Shown here: one piece after another, positions 1-6,866 of the stretch
How positions within the stretch are numbered: position 1 is the stretch's first letter
Layout: each line of letters starts with the position of its first letter
The notes under the pieces: generated by a model
What the model was told of the DNA's origin: nothing
What the model saw: the letters and a program-made list of their open reading frames with translations, nothing else
The model's database searches: none
DNA from: Treponema sp. UBA3870
GTDB lineage: Bacteria; Spirochaetota; Spirochaetia; Treponematales; Treponemataceae
Length of the DNA stretch: 11,193 bases
Assembly: GCA_002392275.1 (NCBI GenBank)
Contig: DGGQ01000045.1
Location: forward strand, 1-11,193
Direction of reading: 5' to 3'
Program-made: the position numbers and the translations under genes

Positions 1-1
1 T

Positions 2-112
2 GCCAGATACAGTTCTTTTCCAGAGCCCCACCCCAGGGAGCGTGAACTTTTTGACATGGTTGACGAAAAATATCTTGAGAGGCTGAACCGGATGATTGAA
101 AATCCAGCTTAA
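2..112 (+). CDS. C-terminal 36 residues of an unidentified protein (cut by the window edge)
   Basis: A reading frame is open from the window edge to a TAA stop and encodes the end of a protein, reading ARYSSFPEPHPRE and ending ERLNRMIENPA. The tail is charged and looks helical (FDMVDEKYLERLNRM). It ends 40 bp before the start codon of the RHS-type gene, in the same direction. I do not recognise it. By position it could be the last gene of an earlier toxin/immunity cassette, but nothing in the 36 residues shows this. The composition is protein-like, yet the piece is too short to be certain it is coding. Confidence 0.45.
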   Translation, partial: ARYSSFPEPHPRERELFDMVDEKYLERLNRMIENPA

Positions 113-152
113 AATCTGTATTATTTTAAATATTAAAAAGGAGGACAATGAT

Positions 153-905
153 ATGCAATGCACGAGTTACCACAATTTTTTGCATCAAAAAATTCCGTAT
201 CTCCATGCATTGCAAGGAAATGGAGAGATGGGCGCAAGATACCTGGACCCCAAGTATTCACGGTGGATTTCGGTGGATCCGGCTCTGGGGGAGTATGTTC
301 CGCAGGCTCCGATTAATGACGAGGTAAAGAAACATAACCAGAATCTTCCGGGAATGGGTGGTGTCTTCAACACCGTTAATTTAAATTTGTTCCACTACGC
401 CGGGAACAATCCGGTGAAGTATGTGGACCCTAATGGGAAGGAAAATGTGTATTTCATTTATACATATGGGGAAGATGATTTTGCCATGGTAGCAGGTGAA
501 TTTTGGTCACAGCTTGGAAATATTATAGACACATTTTTATCAGGCTTGAGCATAAAAATAATAATGCAGGGAACACAGGCTGATATTTTACGGGCAATTC
601 AGGATCCGGAGTGTTACGCATTGATTACAAGTGGTCACGGTTCTGAAGATGGCAAAATTTGTACAGCTTCGGGTTCATATTTTACCCCTAGCGATATTGA
701 CAAGAGTGATGTTAGTAAAAATCTTCAACTTGTAATATTTGAAAACTGTTATCAAGGATTATTTGAAAAAGAATGGGAAGAAGCCTTCGGTGGAAATGTG
801 GATGTTGTTGGCTGGAAAGGAACGACCAATACGCTGGAAACAATTTCTTTTAATACAGTGGGTATTTTTGATAGAAAAATAAATAATATGCATGATTATT
901 TATAA
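153..905 (+). CDS. Orphan RHS C-terminal tip with predicted caspase-like cysteine peptidase toxin domain
   Basis: Predicted 250-residue protein. The start is the ATG at 153, eight bases after AAAGGAGG (137-144); an in-frame ATG at 96 has no SD site and lies inside the preceding frame. Residues about 27-95 are the C-terminal RHS-associated core: GARYLDPKYSRWISVDP, then HYAGNNPVKYVDPNG, the usual junction to variable toxin domains. Residues 96-250 alternate hydrophobic strands and helices. A strand ends ALITSGHGS (His162) and a later one reads LQLVIFENCYQG (Cys199). A hydrophobic block before GHG, and another before a Cys, is the hallmark of clan CD peptidases (caspase, gingipain, CHAT types). 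The peptidase call is inferred from this pattern. The RHS repeats, encapsulating shell and any signal peptide are absent, so this is an orphan tip or displaced cassette. Three small exported proteins follow. The RHS part is confident, the peptidase part moderate. Confidence 0.8.
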   Translation: MQCTSYHNFLHQKIPYLHALQGNGEMGARYLDPKYSRWISVDPALGEYVPQAPINDEVKKHNQNLPGMGGVFNTVNLNLFHYAGNNPVKYVDPNGKENVYFIYTYGEDDFAMVAGEFWSQLGNIIDTFLSGLSIKIIMQGTQADILRAIQDPECYALITSGHGSEDGKICTASGSYFTPSDIDKSDVSKNLQLVIFENCYQGLFEKEWEEAFGGNVDVVGWKGTTNTLETISFNTVGIFDRKINNMHDYL

Positions 906-987
906 AAAATAAAATTTTCTGCTTGGATGGATAGGTTCCAAAAAATGTAAGATGATTTATATAACAAAAAAATGGAGGATTATTTGA

Positions 988-1410
988 ATGAATAAACGTA
1001 TGCTGATTTTTATGATTTTTCTTATGCTATGTTCTTTTTGTTTTTCGGAAGAAATTAAATCCATAAAAATAGAATTGAAGCCGCTAGACCAAAATGAGCA
1101 AACAAAAATTGTTTATGACAGCGAAATTGAGAAAAAAAGTTATCCATTTCGAATTTTTTGTGAATGTCTCACTGGATGGGGAAGAAGAGGCGGCTGTAAA
1201 AAAATGAATCCTTTGTTTGTGCCGAAAGCTCTTCAGTCTGAAGGCACATATATTATTTATGTCAAGACCGATGAAAATGATTCCTTAAAAAAACTCAGAC
1301 TGATGAATTTCGAAGCAATGCAGGATCTTCAAAGCGGGTGCTACTATGAAACAAATTTACTTAAATATCTTTATGAATATCTTGCAAGAAAATATTTACA
1401 AACACTATGA
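988..1410 (+). CDS. Small predicted exported protein, candidate immunity protein
   Basis: Encodes 140 residues, with the start set by GGAGG (974-978) nine bases before ATG. Residues 1-20 (MNKRMLIFMIFLMLCSFCFS) form a typical signal peptide, with likely cleavage before EEIKS; a lipoprotein signal is possible but the residue before each Cys is not the usual small one. The mature part is lysine-rich. It has Cys58 and Cys60 (FCECL), Cys70 in a GRRGGCKK stretch and Cys118, which could form disulfides in the periplasm. I recognise no family. It lies 82 bp after the predicted RHS peptidase toxin, in the same direction and with the same A+T-rich base use. This is where immunity genes sit in RHS loci, so immunity is the working guess, based on position only. 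Confidence 0.7.
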   Translation: MNKRMLIFMIFLMLCSFCFSEEIKSIKIELKPLDQNEQTKIVYDSEIEKKSYPFRIFCECLTGWGRRGGCKKMNPLFVPKALQSEGTYIIYVKTDENDSLKKLRLMNFEAMQDLQSGCYYETNLLKYLYEYLARKYLQTL

Positions 1411-1554
1411 ATATTTGTAAGGGCTCTTAATGTTTTAACAGGACAAACCATACTTGGTCATGTGGTAACTTTTGACGCGAAGGACGGTTCTATAATTAAG
1501 ACAGCCGTGCACGTTGACTGGCTTGGACCTCCAGATATAAAGGAGCTTGGTAAA

Positions 1555-2127
1555 ATGAAAAGAATAAAAATATTATTGCTGTTGATTTGCTGCTCCTTTG
1601 CACATTCTTTGTATGCGCAATCCAACCAGCAGCTTGATTTTATCATAAATGCACCGATTGCAAAACTTAGGACTTTGGAAGAGGCTGAAAAGATAGAGGC
1701 TGTCTTGGAAAATCGTGATACCGACAGATTCATAAAGTTTTGGGAGAAAAATGCAAAGAAATTCGGGGAGCATATAATAGTCCTTGAGAGCATATCAAAC
1801 TCTGGTTCGTATGGCGGTGGGCTAGATTGGTATGGTTTTGAAATTTATGATTTTGACAATGATAAATTTTATAGCTGGGAATTCGGTAAAATGACGAAAA
1901 AAAGATTCAAATCAAAAATGGATTTTCCAGAGAAACTGAACAATTCAGCATATTTCAACTCCCGTGGTGTAAAGGACGGCGCGCTGATGATTTTTTATGT
2001 CATAAATAAAAACGAGCAGTCCTTCTTCGCTTTTTATGGTGGGCTTGGATATCCGGGAAGCGACCCAAGCATCGCAGCGGATTACGAAGTTATGGAAAGC
2101 TTTTTGCTGTCCTTGCCTATGAATTAA
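1555..2127 (+). CDS. Predicted secreted or periplasmic protein of unknown function
   Basis: Encodes 190 residues from the ATG at 1555, chosen because AAAGGAG (1539-1545) lies nine bases upstream and because residues 1-21 (MKRIKILLLLICCSFAHSLYA) make a clean signal peptide with an A|Q cleavage point. The mature protein begins with a helical, charged part (LRTLEEAEKIEAVLE). It continues as a probable beta-rich fold with aromatic strands (WYGFEIYDFDNDKFYSW, FFAFYGGLGYPG). No catalytic motif or known family is visible. The same frame stays open upstream to the TGA at 1408, giving an apparent 31-residue N-terminal extension from a GTG at 1462. That extension would bury the signal peptide, so I exclude it. 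The gene is the second of three consecutive exported small proteins behind the RHS tip and may be an immunity or accessory gene. Confidence 0.7.
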   Translation: MKRIKILLLLICCSFAHSLYAQSNQQLDFIINAPIAKLRTLEEAEKIEAVLENRDTDRFIKFWEKNAKKFGEHIIVLESISNSGSYGGGLDWYGFEIYDFDNDKFYSWEFGKMTKKRFKSKMDFPEKLNNSAYFNSRGVKDGALMIFYVINKNEQSFFAFYGGLGYPGSDPSIAADYEVMESFLLSLPMN

Positions 2128-2160
2128 TTTTCTTTGTCGCGATGCTAGATGGAGGAAAAA

Positions 2161-2646
2161 ATGAACAAAAAGGTAGCTGTTGGTACTATGTTAGTTTTAT
2201 GTGCAAGCCCATTTTTTTGTGCAGGGTTGAAAAAGGGAAAAATCGAGTCAAAGAAACCAGAGGGTGCACATGGAACTGTGGCACTTATAAAAGCTTCCCT
2301 ACAGGAATGGAATCCGGGACCATTCAATCTTACAGATGAAAAATTGGACAAACTTTTCGAACTTGCCGAAAGCGGAGATGGCAACGCATGTTGGCAGCTT
2401 GCCTGCTACTATTATTGCAACGGCGAAATAGAGGACTACATCAATTACATAAGGAAGGGATGTGACCTTATTGACTTGGACTGTCTATATGAAATAGTTG
2501 ACAACAGCAAGAACCAAATTCCATGCACGGAGGATGAAAGGCTTTTTTTCATGGAGAGAATAAGGTTGCTTGGGAAAAATGGAAACGAGGATGCCATGAC
2601 TTATTGGAATCTACTTAATGTCTATGAGAAATATAGAAACAAATAG
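2161..2646 (+). CDS. Exported Sel1-like repeat protein
   Basis: Encodes 161 residues. The ATG at 2161 follows GGAGG (2151-2155) by five bases; an in-frame ATG at 2149 overlaps that SD site and is less likely. Residues 1-22 (MNKKVAVGTMLVLCASPFFC) resemble a signal peptide. Residues about 62-103 read like a Sel1/TPR-type helix pair: LFELAESGDGNACWQLACYYY followed by YINYIRKGCDL. Residues 133-158 (RIRLLGKNGNEDAMTYWNLL) look like a second degenerate repeat. Proteins with Sel1 repeats bind other proteins. Cys residues at about 77, 82, 86, 101, 108 and 122 could form disulfides, as in Helicobacter Hcp-type Sel1 proteins. It is the last gene of the A+T-rich block and converges on nrdR with only 32 bp between stop codons. 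The repeat assignment is from pattern alone. Confidence 0.68.
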   Translation: MNKKVAVGTMLVLCASPFFCAGLKKGKIESKKPEGAHGTVALIKASLQEWNPGPFNLTDEKLDKLFELAESGDGNACWQLACYYYCNGEIEDYINYIRKGCDLIDLDCLYEIVDNSKNQIPCTEDERLFFMERIRLLGKNGNEDAMTYWNLLNVYEKYRNK

Positions 2647-2678
2647 TTTTCACAAAATCAGCTTTCTATAGTCATGTC

Positions 2679-3152
2679 TCACTTTTGGGGCGAGTCGTTT
2701 TCTTCCAGCTTCTGCACTTCGGTAATGAACTCGGCGAGGTTGCTGAAATGCTTGTAGACCGATGCGAATCTTATGTATGCCACCTTGTCAACATCGTTCA
2801 GCCGTCTCAAGACAATTTCGCCAAGATCCGATGTTGAGATTTCGCGTGACATTTTTCCCTGCGTGTATGCCTCGTCCTCAATCTCCGTTACAATCTGGTC
2901 AACCATGGATGTTGATATGGGTCTTTTTTCAAGTGCGCGCTCAATTCCCCTTGCAAGTTTCTCCTGGTCGAACGGCTCCCTTCTTCCATCCTTTTTCACT
3001 ACCATGAATGGTTTTTCTTCAATCCGCTCGTAGCTTGTGAAACGGTAGTGGCACTGGTTACATTCCCGCCTGCGTCTTATGCTCTCTCCGTTTACCATTG
3101 AGCGGGATTCAATCACCTTGTCGTCAAGGCTTCCGCATGATGGACATCTCAT
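2679..3152 (-). CDS. nrdR: Transcriptional repressor NrdR
   Basis: Encodes 157 residues, close to the family's usual 150-160. The N-terminal zinc ribbon is complete: MRCPSCGS with Cys3 and Cys6, and ECNQCHYRFTSYE with Cys31 and Cys34, joined by the conserved SRSMVNGESIRRRREC stretch. Residues about 48-138 are the ATP-cone (VVKKDGRREPFDQEKLARGI, ending VAYIRFASVYKHF). The family senses ATP/dATP and represses ribonucleotide reductase genes by binding paired NrdR boxes. It is the last gene of the aroB-desulfurase-nrdR operon, 14 bp after the desulfurase stop. A GAGGTAG SD-like site begins immediately after that stop, nine or so bases before ATG. No ribonucleotide reductase gene lies in the window, so its targets are elsewhere. 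Confidence 0.97.
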   Translation of the reverse strand: MRCPSCGSLDDKVIESRSMVNGESIRRRRECNQCHYRFTSYERIEEKPFMVVKKDGRREPFDQEKLARGIERALEKRPISTSMVDQIVTEIEDEAYTQGKMSREISTSDLGEIVLRRLNDVDKVAYIRFASVYKHFSNLAEFITEVQKLEENDSPQK

Positions 3153-3166
3153 AATCTATCTACCTC

Positions 3167-4345
3167 TTAGCCATTGAACTGGCCGACTATCTTTTTAATC
3201 TGGGCGACAAGTTCCTGCATGGCTTTTTCCGTTGTCCCCCAGCCAAAGCTGAATCTTACGGCGGACTCTTTTTCGCCTGCCGAAATATTCATGCTGTCCA
3301 AAACTGGTCTGGAATGTCTTCCCGATGAACACGCGCTCCCTGTTGATATGTAGAATCCCTCGGTGCTCAAAGCTCTTTCCATGACCTGGCCCGGAATCCC
3401 CTTGAATGCGGCCTGGACCACCCATGGCGAAAATCTTTGTGAAAAATCATCCGAGACGCGGGTCTTCGGTATAAGCGTGCATCCGTTGATTTCGGAAATT
3501 GATTTTATGAAAGATTCGGTCCATTTTTTTTGCGTGTCGAACCGCTTCTCGCTTTCCGGATTGGAGCTCCTTATCAGATATTTTTCCATGCACATTGAGA
3601 CCGCTGCCGCACCGAAAAGATTTTCCGTTCCGCTTCTGATGCCGCCTTCCTGACCGCCGCCCCTTAAAAATGAGTCAATCTGCCTTGAAAGATACAGCAC
3701 CCCGATTCCCCTTGGGCCTCCGATTTTGTGTGCGCTGAATGCCGCCGAATCAACACCCCAGTCCGAAAGTTTTAGCGGAATCTTTCCTGCTGCCTGAACG
3801 CAGTCAACATGGAAGAGAGGCCTCCTTTTTCCTGCGCGGGAATTTTTTATGGCATCCGATATTTCCTTGACTGCCTGTATTGCGCCTGTCTCGTTGTTTA
3901 CAGCCATGCCCGTTACCATGGCAGTGTCGTCCTGTATTGCCGAAGCGATTGAATCCGGCTGGATGAATCCGTTTTTGTCGGGGGCCACCGTTATGGTTTT
4001 CCATCCGCAGTTTTGAATCATCTTGGACATTTCCCTTAGCGCGGGATGTTCTATTGCGCTTGCAACTACGCTTCCTTTTCCGGGTTTGGACAGCATGGAG
4101 AGAAGGGGAATGTGGTCGCTCTCCGTTCCGCCCGATGTGAAGAAAATTGTTTTTGAATCAACACCAAGGGATGTGGCAACGGTTTTCCTGTATTTTTCAA
4201 GGGCCTTCTTTGCGTCAACTCCTGCCTCGTGTATGCTTGAGGGATTCCCCCAGTGTTCTATTGATTCCTCTAGTGCCGCCCTTAAAATCTGTTCGTCGCA
4301 TGGGGATGTCGCTGCCCAGTCAAAATAATGCTCGGTTGAAATCAT
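3167..4345 (-). CDS. Cysteine desulfurase (NifS/IscS-type, PLP-dependent aminotransferase class V)
   Basis: Encodes 392 residues, the usual size. Cysteine desulfurases remove sulfur from L-cysteine and pass it as persulfide to Fe-S cluster or tRNA thiolation partners. Visible hallmarks are the N-terminal YFDWAATSP (family: YLDNAATT), FFTSGGTESD for phosphate binding (residues 68-77), EHPA at 99-102, HVDCVQAAGK with Asp181, the PLP lysine in SAHKIGGPRGIG (Lys207), GGGQEGGIRSGTEN (229-242), and the catalytic Cys339 in STGSACSSG. The GSACSSG loop resembles group I enzymes. The start codon overlaps the aroB stop by four bases (ATGA), implying translational coupling. nrdR follows after 14 bp. No scaffold protein (IscU/NifU) or thiouridylase gene is next to it, so the sulfur acceptor cannot be named. 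A NifS, IscS or more specialised role cannot be separated from sequence alone. Confidence 0.95.
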   Translation of the reverse strand: MISTEHYFDWAATSPCDEQILRAALEESIEHWGNPSSIHEAGVDAKKALEKYRKTVATSLGVDSKTIFFTSGGTESDHIPLLSMLSKPGKGSVVASAIEHPALREMSKMIQNCGWKTITVAPDKNGFIQPDSIASAIQDDTAMVTGMAVNNETGAIQAVKEISDAIKNSRAGKRRPLFHVDCVQAAGKIPLKLSDWGVDSAAFSAHKIGGPRGIGVLYLSRQIDSFLRGGGQEGGIRSGTENLFGAAAVSMCMEKYLIRSSNPESEKRFDTQKKWTESFIKSISEINGCTLIPKTRVSDDFSQRFSPWVVQAAFKGIPGQVMERALSTEGFYISTGSACSSGRHSRPVLDSMNISAGEKESAVRFSFGWGTTEKAMQELVAQIKKIVGQFNG

Positions 4346-5481
4346 CTTAGGACCGCCTCTATTTCTTTGTCCGAAACATCCTGAACAACGGTGTCGCAGA
4401 GTCCTTTCTGCATGACAACCCGGATTGCGCTGGACTGATTTTTTTTATCCTTTTTCATTGCCTCAATCAGAGCGTTGCTTTCGTCGCCATTGAAATCGGA
4501 AAGAATTTTTGGTGATGGATTCATGTCATATCCGTACATCGCTAGAACTTTTTTTGTTCCGTCCGCATAATCTTTTTTGCAGAGGGAAAGGTTTGCCGCC
4601 AAATCAAGCGAGCGACCAATTCCCCAGACAACAGCCTCTCCGTGAGTTATAGTTCCAAGCCCCGCTACGGATTCAAGGGCATGGCCAAATGTGTGTCCAA
4701 GGTTAAGGAACGAACGTTTTCCGCGCTCCCTGAAATCTTCCTCAACGACCTGCGCCTTTGCTTTTACACATTCTTCTATTATATTTTGCAGAAGGGCGGA
4801 ATCACGTGCAAGAACTTTTTCGCTGTTTTCCGCGGTTGTCCTCCACATTTCCGGTGAAAAAAGAAACGCCGTTTTTATAGCCTCGCCAAGCCCCGAAATG
4901 AATTCGTTTTCTGGAAGCGAGAGAACAAAATCTGACCAGACGTGGAGAGTTTTTGCGGGCCAGAAAGAGCCAATCATGTTTTTGAATCCCTTGAAGTCGC
5001 AGCCGGATTTTCCGCCTACGGAAGCATCGACCATGGCGAGAAGCGTTGTTGGAACAAAACTAACATCAACCCCGCGCTTGTATATTGATGCCGCAAATGC
5101 CGTCATGTCGCAAATCACTCCGCCTCCGATTCCCACGAACTCACAGTTGCGGTTGAAGTTGTGGACCAGCGCTGTCTCGACAATCTGCATGACGCTTTCG
5201 AGTGTCTTGAATCTTTCGCCCGAACCAAGAATCAGAAGAATGTCGTTTCCGCGAATCCTTGTGTCATTTTCTGAATCATTTTTTTCTGGAGCAAAGGAGC
5301 CGACAAAATCTTTCAATGACGGAAGGGATGCGATGGTCGTGTCGCTGACAAAAAGCCGTGGATGGTCGCTGGCCTCACTGAACAGGCCACCCAAATCCGG
5401 GGAGCCAGAATGGAAGTGTATTTCAGAAGAACCGAATCCCGAATTCTCTGGATATGAAAAAGTAAAAATTGTTTCGCCCAT
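4342..5481 (-). CDS. aroB: 3-dehydroquinate synthase
   Basis: Encodes 379 residues. AroB makes 3-dehydroquinate from DAHP, the second step of the shikimate pathway, using NAD+ and a divalent metal. The sequence has the NAD-binding GIGGGVICDMTAFAASIYKRG (residues 117-137), PTTLLAMVDASVGGKSG (144-160), and the three metal ligands Glu200 (GLGEAIKTA), His263 (NLGHTFGHALE) and His280 (THGEAVVWG). KKDKK at 343-347 is also typical. The N-terminal 110 residues are more divergent, with a polar stretch around PEKNDSENDTR. It is the first gene of the minus-strand operon and overlaps the desulfurase gene by four bases. No SD site precedes the ATG. Instead, a TTGAAA-17 bp-TAAAAT promoter ends six bases upstream, so the mRNA is probably leaderless. 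Confidence 0.96.
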   Translation of the reverse strand: MGETIFTFSYPENSGFGSSEIHFHSGSPDLGGLFSEASDHPRLFVSDTTIASLPSLKDFVGSFAPEKNDSENDTRIRGNDILLILGSGERFKTLESVMQIVETALVHNFNRNCEFVGIGGGVICDMTAFAASIYKRGVDVSFVPTTLLAMVDASVGGKSGCDFKGFKNMIGSFWPAKTLHVWSDFVLSLPENEFISGLGEAIKTAFLFSPEMWRTTAENSEKVLARDSALLQNIIEECVKAKAQVVEEDFRERGKRSFLNLGHTFGHALESVAGLGTITHGEAVVWGIGRSLDLAANLSLCKKDYADGTKKVLAMYGYDMNPSPKILSDFNGDESNALIEAMKKDKKNQSSAIRVVMQKGLCDTVVQDVSDKEIEAVLR

Positions 5482-5487
5482 GAATCA

Positions 5488-5516
5488 ATTTTAATAGGTT
5501 TTGCCATTCATTTCAA
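5488..5516 (-). promoter_or_regulatory. Predicted sigma70-type promoter of aroB, leaderless
   Basis: Reading the minus strand: TTGAAA (5516-5511), a spacer of exactly 17 bp, TAAAAT (5493-5488), six bases (TGATTC), then the aroB ATG at 5481. The expected transcription start falls on or next to the A of ATG. No SD-like purine run lies between the -10 box and the start codon. The promoter call is from consensus matching only. Confidence 0.6.
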
Positions 5517-5562
5517 GAACGTGGATTTTTTTTGTGCGGAGGGGGGACTGGATGTCCAAGGC

Positions 5563-5591
5563 TTGCGAAACTTTTGTTTATGGAATATAGT
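5563..5591 (+). promoter_or_regulatory. Predicted sigma70-type promoter of the RlmI-like gene, leaderless
   Basis: TTGCGA (5563-5568), a spacer of exactly 17 bp, TATAGT (5586-5591), six bases (CGAAAC), then ATG at 5598. The geometry is identical to the divergent aroB promoter, and again no SD site is present. It supports 5598 as the true start: the in-frame TTG at 5532 and ATG at 5580 lie before or inside the promoter. Confidence 0.6.
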
Positions 5592-5597
5592 CGAAAC

Positions 5598-6854
5598 ATG
5601 AATCACTACACACATGTAATTTTAAAGGCAAAGGAGGAGTATGAAATCCTCCAGGGGTTTCCGTGGGTCTATGACAACGAGATTTTCTCAGTAAAATGGT
5701 ATGCGGATGACGGAAGCGGTGTAAAGACGACAGGTCTTGCTGAGGCCAAAGTTTCGGACGGCGATGTGGTTGAGGTCTACACCGGGAAGGGAAATTTTCT
5801 TGGCACTGGCGTGTTCAACAGGAAGTCCAAAATCATTATACGCTTTATCGGAAAGGAACATGCGGATGTCATAATGGCCGACCCTGCCGAATACTGGCGC
5901 AAAACAATTTTCAGGGCCGTTTCCGTGCGTGGAATCAATTTTTCGGCGGAGGACAGCTGCCGTCTTGTCTATGGCGAGGCTGATTTTGTTCCGGGTCTTG
6001 TTGTTGAAAAATATGTCGCGGAAAATGGGAAGACCTATCTCGTGGTCCAGTTCCTTGCGCTTGCCTGCGAAAAATTCAGGGAGGAGATTGTTTCAGCCCT
6101 TACATCATCGGTCAAGTGCGATGGAATCTACGAAAGAAGCGATGCCGCCGTCAGGGAGAAGGAGGGGCTTGAGCTTAAGACCGGATGGATTTACAAATCT
6201 GGCCCCGACACTGTGACCATAGTCGAAAATGGAATAAAGATTGTTGTTGACATTGCGCATGGACAGAAGACTGGATATTTCCTTGACCAGAAGTTTAACC
6301 GGGCCGCAATCAGAAAGTATTGCCACGGAAAAAAGGTTCTGGACACATTCACACATTCGGGCGCTTTTGGTCTTAACGCTGTTGCAGGTGGAGCAAAGGA
6401 GGTTGTCAGCGTGGACATATCGCCGGATGCGGTTGAGCTTGTCAACAAAAACATTGCTCTGAACGGTGCGGAAGGAAAAATGCGGACCCTCTGCATGGAT
6501 GTTTTTGATTTGCTTAAAAAATATGAGGCGGACGGTGAGACTTTTGATGTAATCGTTCTGGACCCACCCGCTTTCACAAAGAGCGCGAAGCTAATCCAGA
6601 AGGCCTACGGTGGATACAAGGAAATCAACCTGCGCGCCATGAGACTTTTGAATGAGGGTGGAATCCTTGTCACATGCTCATGCTCGGCGTATTTTGATGA
6701 GACCACCTTCTATTCCATGTTGACGCATGCCGCTATGGACAGCCATAAAAAAATCCAGGTGATTGAAAAACGAGGTGCCGGTCCCGACCATCCAGTGCTT
6801 CTGGGGTATCCGAAGAGCGAATACCTGAAGTGCGCAGTCTGCCGTGTCCTGTAG
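5598..6854 (+). CDS. rlmI: Class I SAM-dependent rRNA methyltransferase, RlmI-like (PUA domain + Rossmann methyltransferase)
   Basis: Encodes 418 residues from the ATG at 5598. This start aligns with the family N-terminus (HVILKAKEEYEILQGFPWVY is the PUA opening) and sits six bases behind a promoter. In-frame codons at 5532 and 5580 would add residues unlike the family. Domains: a PUA RNA-binding domain (about 1-85), a middle domain (about 95-215), and a SAM-binding Rossmann domain with GQKTGYFLDQKFNR (222-235), motif I VLDTFTHSGAFGLNA (247-261), an acidic VVSVDIS strand, motif IV VIVLDPPAFTKSA (319-331) and TCSCSAYF near the end. In E. coli, RlmI makes m5C1962 in 23S rRNA. RlmK-type enzymes of the same fold make m7G, so the exact base is inferred. 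It is first in an operon with miaA, 12 bp downstream. Confidence 0.9.
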   Translation: MNHYTHVILKAKEEYEILQGFPWVYDNEIFSVKWYADDGSGVKTTGLAEAKVSDGDVVEVYTGKGNFLGTGVFNRKSKIIIRFIGKEHADVIMADPAEYWRKTIFRAVSVRGINFSAEDSCRLVYGEADFVPGLVVEKYVAENGKTYLVVQFLALACEKFREEIVSALTSSVKCDGIYERSDAAVREKEGLELKTGWIYKSGPDTVTIVENGIKIVVDIAHGQKTGYFLDQKFNRAAIRKYCHGKKVLDTFTHSGAFGLNAVAGGAKEVVSVDISPDAVELVNKNIALNGAEGKMRTLCMDVFDLLKKYEADGETFDVIVLDPPAFTKSAKLIQKAYGGYKEINLRAMRLLNEGGILVTCSCSAYFDETTFYSMLTHAAMDSHKKIQVIEKRGAGPDHPVLLGYPKSEYLKCAVCRVL

Positions 6855-6866
6855 ACGGAATGCCAC

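Noticed and set aside
919..944. Small hairpin TTGGA...TCCAA between the RHS tip gene and the next gene
   Set aside because: Five pairs with a nine-base loop and no T-run is within chance for this A+T-rich spacer.
1462..1554. GTG start extending the second exported protein by 31 residues
   Set aside because: It would place 31 residues ahead of a clear signal peptide, whereas an SD site is correctly spaced from the ATG at 1555.
2647..2678. Possible terminator between the convergent Sel1-like and nrdR genes
   Set aside because: The 32-bp gap has no hairpin followed by a T-run on either strand.
4691..5494. Long plus-strand ORF (267 codons) opposite aroB
   Set aside because: It is the antisense of a complete, motif-bearing aroB; its translation is rich in Ser, Arg and Pro with no domain, as expected of a shadow frame.
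5532..5597. N-terminal extension of the RlmI-like protein (TTG at 5532 or ATG at 5580)
   Set aside because: The added residues (MCGGGTGCPRLAKLLF) do not fit the family, there is no SD site, and the predicted promoter lies within this stretch.
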